This document shows positions 63,475-64,000 of a stretch of 64,000 bases of DNA, one piece after another; positions within the stretch are counted from its first letter, which is position 1, and every line of letters starts with the position of its first letter. The notes beneath the pieces were generated by a model that was not told the DNA's origin, searched no databases, and was given only the letters and a program-made list of their open reading frames with translations. Origin of the DNA: PWND01 sp964614525 (GTDB lineage: Bacteria > Bacteroidota > Bacteroidia > Bacteroidales > UBA7960); contig CAZTPA010000007.1 in NCBI GenBank assembly GCA_964614525.1, positions 5,866 to 69,865 on the forward strand, read 5' to 3'. A program made the position numbers and the translations under genes.

Positions 63475-63658
63475 GATTGGAAATAATTTGCATTTTATTT
63501 CCTTTGACTTTTGCTGATGTTTTTCGAAAGCTTGATTATTTTTTCTATTAATCAAAAGAATTGTTACATTATAGAAATATTGTTATAAGTTCCATCACAA
63601 GCAATTGATTTGTTGATTGGAGTCCTTAGTTTTATCTATTTACTTAGAAAAGAGAAGT

Positions 63659-63692
63659 TATTGCCAAGTGAATTATGATTCACTTGGCAATA
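63659..63692. terminator. Strong hairpin, terminator-like
   Basis: A perfect 15-bp stem, TATTGCCAAGTGAAT-type arm paired with ATTCACTTGGCAATA, around a 4-base loop (TATG). T-rich sequence follows at some distance (TTTTAGCTTTTTTT). It may end the lipoprotein transcript or a transcript from the right. Confidence 0.5.
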
Positions 63693-63816
63693 TAAGGTTT
63701 TAGCTTTTTTTACTATTATGTTGCCATTTTAAACGGACAATATTAATCTTTAAATGGTTCATTGTACATTTATTCTTTCATAATAAAAACCATATTCTTT
63801 CAGGATTTAATGCTTT

Positions 63817-63936
63817 GCCAATATGAGTAGGCGTGGTTTTCGGACTTCGTCCGTATCCACCATGGAAAACGCTGAAACGAAGACGGGATGCTGAATGCAA
63901 CCACCTCCACCACGCTCACCTATATTGGCTGTTAGC
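63817..63936. repeat. Structured palindromic element
   Basis: Outer arms GCCAATATGAGTAGGCGTGG (63817-63836) and CCACGCTCACCTATATTGGC (63910-63929) pair with one small shift. Inside is a hairpin CGGAC TTC GTCCG (63841-63853) and further short complementary segments (GTTTTC/GAAAAC, CTTCGT/ACGAAG). The outer right arm is followed by TGTTAGCAAC. It looks like a mobile or RNA-like folded element, not a simple terminator. Confidence 0.5.
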
Positions 63937-64000
63937 AACTAGTGGTTATCAAAAAGCAAATTCAACGTTGTCATCTGTCTCAATCCGTAGCTTAACTTTA

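Larger units (their letters stand above)
63475..64000. other. Gene-free end of the window with hairpins and a structured element
   Basis: No gene is supported. The region holds a weak hairpin just after the lipoprotein stop (GGAAATAA ... TTATTTCC, 63479-63502), a strong 15-bp hairpin (63659-63692) and a large palindromic element (63817-63936). A gene may begin beyond the right edge. Confidence 0.5.

Noticed and set aside
63817..63936. Integron attC site
   Set aside because: The arms are palindromic, but the expected RYYYAAC/GTTRRRY core pair is not present at the ends.
1..64000. tRNA, rRNA, CRISPR arrays, transposases or prophage genes
   Set aside because: I looked across the intergenic gaps and gene products and found none that I could support.

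Overview
This window is AT-rich chromosomal DNA of a Bacteroidota bacterium. The evidence is a complete type IX secretion (T9SS) core operon in the order porP-gldK-gldL-gldM-gldN, two cell-surface proteases ending in T9SS type A sorting domains, Bacteroidota-only families (DUF3098, the long LspA form), and promoters of the Bacteroidota type (TTG/TTTG near -33, TAnnTTTG near -7). A porP-like gene directly upstream of gldK is the arrangement of the Porphyromonas por operon, so I favour a Bacteroidales/Marinilabiliales relative over Flavobacteriia. I found no rRNA, tRNA, CRISPR array, transposase or prophage.

Layout. 1-5.9 kb is mixed accessory DNA: a FetAB-type ABC exporter (fetA cut by the window edge), an HSL-type esterase, an NAD(P)-binding protein, a DUF4143 ATPase lying between two copies of a dispersed repeat, and a fluoride channel (crcB) with its DUF190 partner. 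6-17.9 kb holds housekeeping and envelope genes: M20D amidohydrolase, dsbD, tilS, a 783-residue orphan envelope protein, cdd, a ChaN-like protein, a glycosyltransferase and dprA. 18-27.3 kb is a long co-directional run (ileS, TraR/DksA-like, lspA, ftsX, DUF3098, uppP, truB, queA, ispD), followed by convergent miaB.

28.9-38.7 kb carries topA, an arginase-fold protein with a degraded metal site, and the por/gld operon. It ends at a perfect 18-bp bidirectional hairpin shared with convergent fumarate hydratase. 40.6-43 kb holds rbfA, a methyltransferase and a LolC/E-type permease. 43.3-51 kb is the most striking part: two tandem C25 (gingipain-family) proteases, the first with Lys-gingipain-like and the second with Arg-gingipain-like active-site sequences. 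They share an almost ungapped C-terminal module and T9SS sorting domains, and are presumably exported by the machinery encoded 5-10 kb upstream.

51.4-53.7 kb is a sigma factor / zinc anti-sigma / secreted-protein module, again flanked by copies of the dispersed repeat. 54.2-58.6 kb is one co-directional block encoding a NarX/NarL-like two-component system, an outer-membrane protein with a perfect palindrome at its start, and an Amt ammonium transporter. 58.9-63.5 kb is accessory: a DUF998 membrane protein, a CGGC-domain protein, an ArsP_2-family putative metal exporter, an AraC-type regulator and a lipoprotein. The window ends in a structured palindromic element without a gene.

Gene identities rest on motifs and family knowledge recalled from memory. 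No database search was run.
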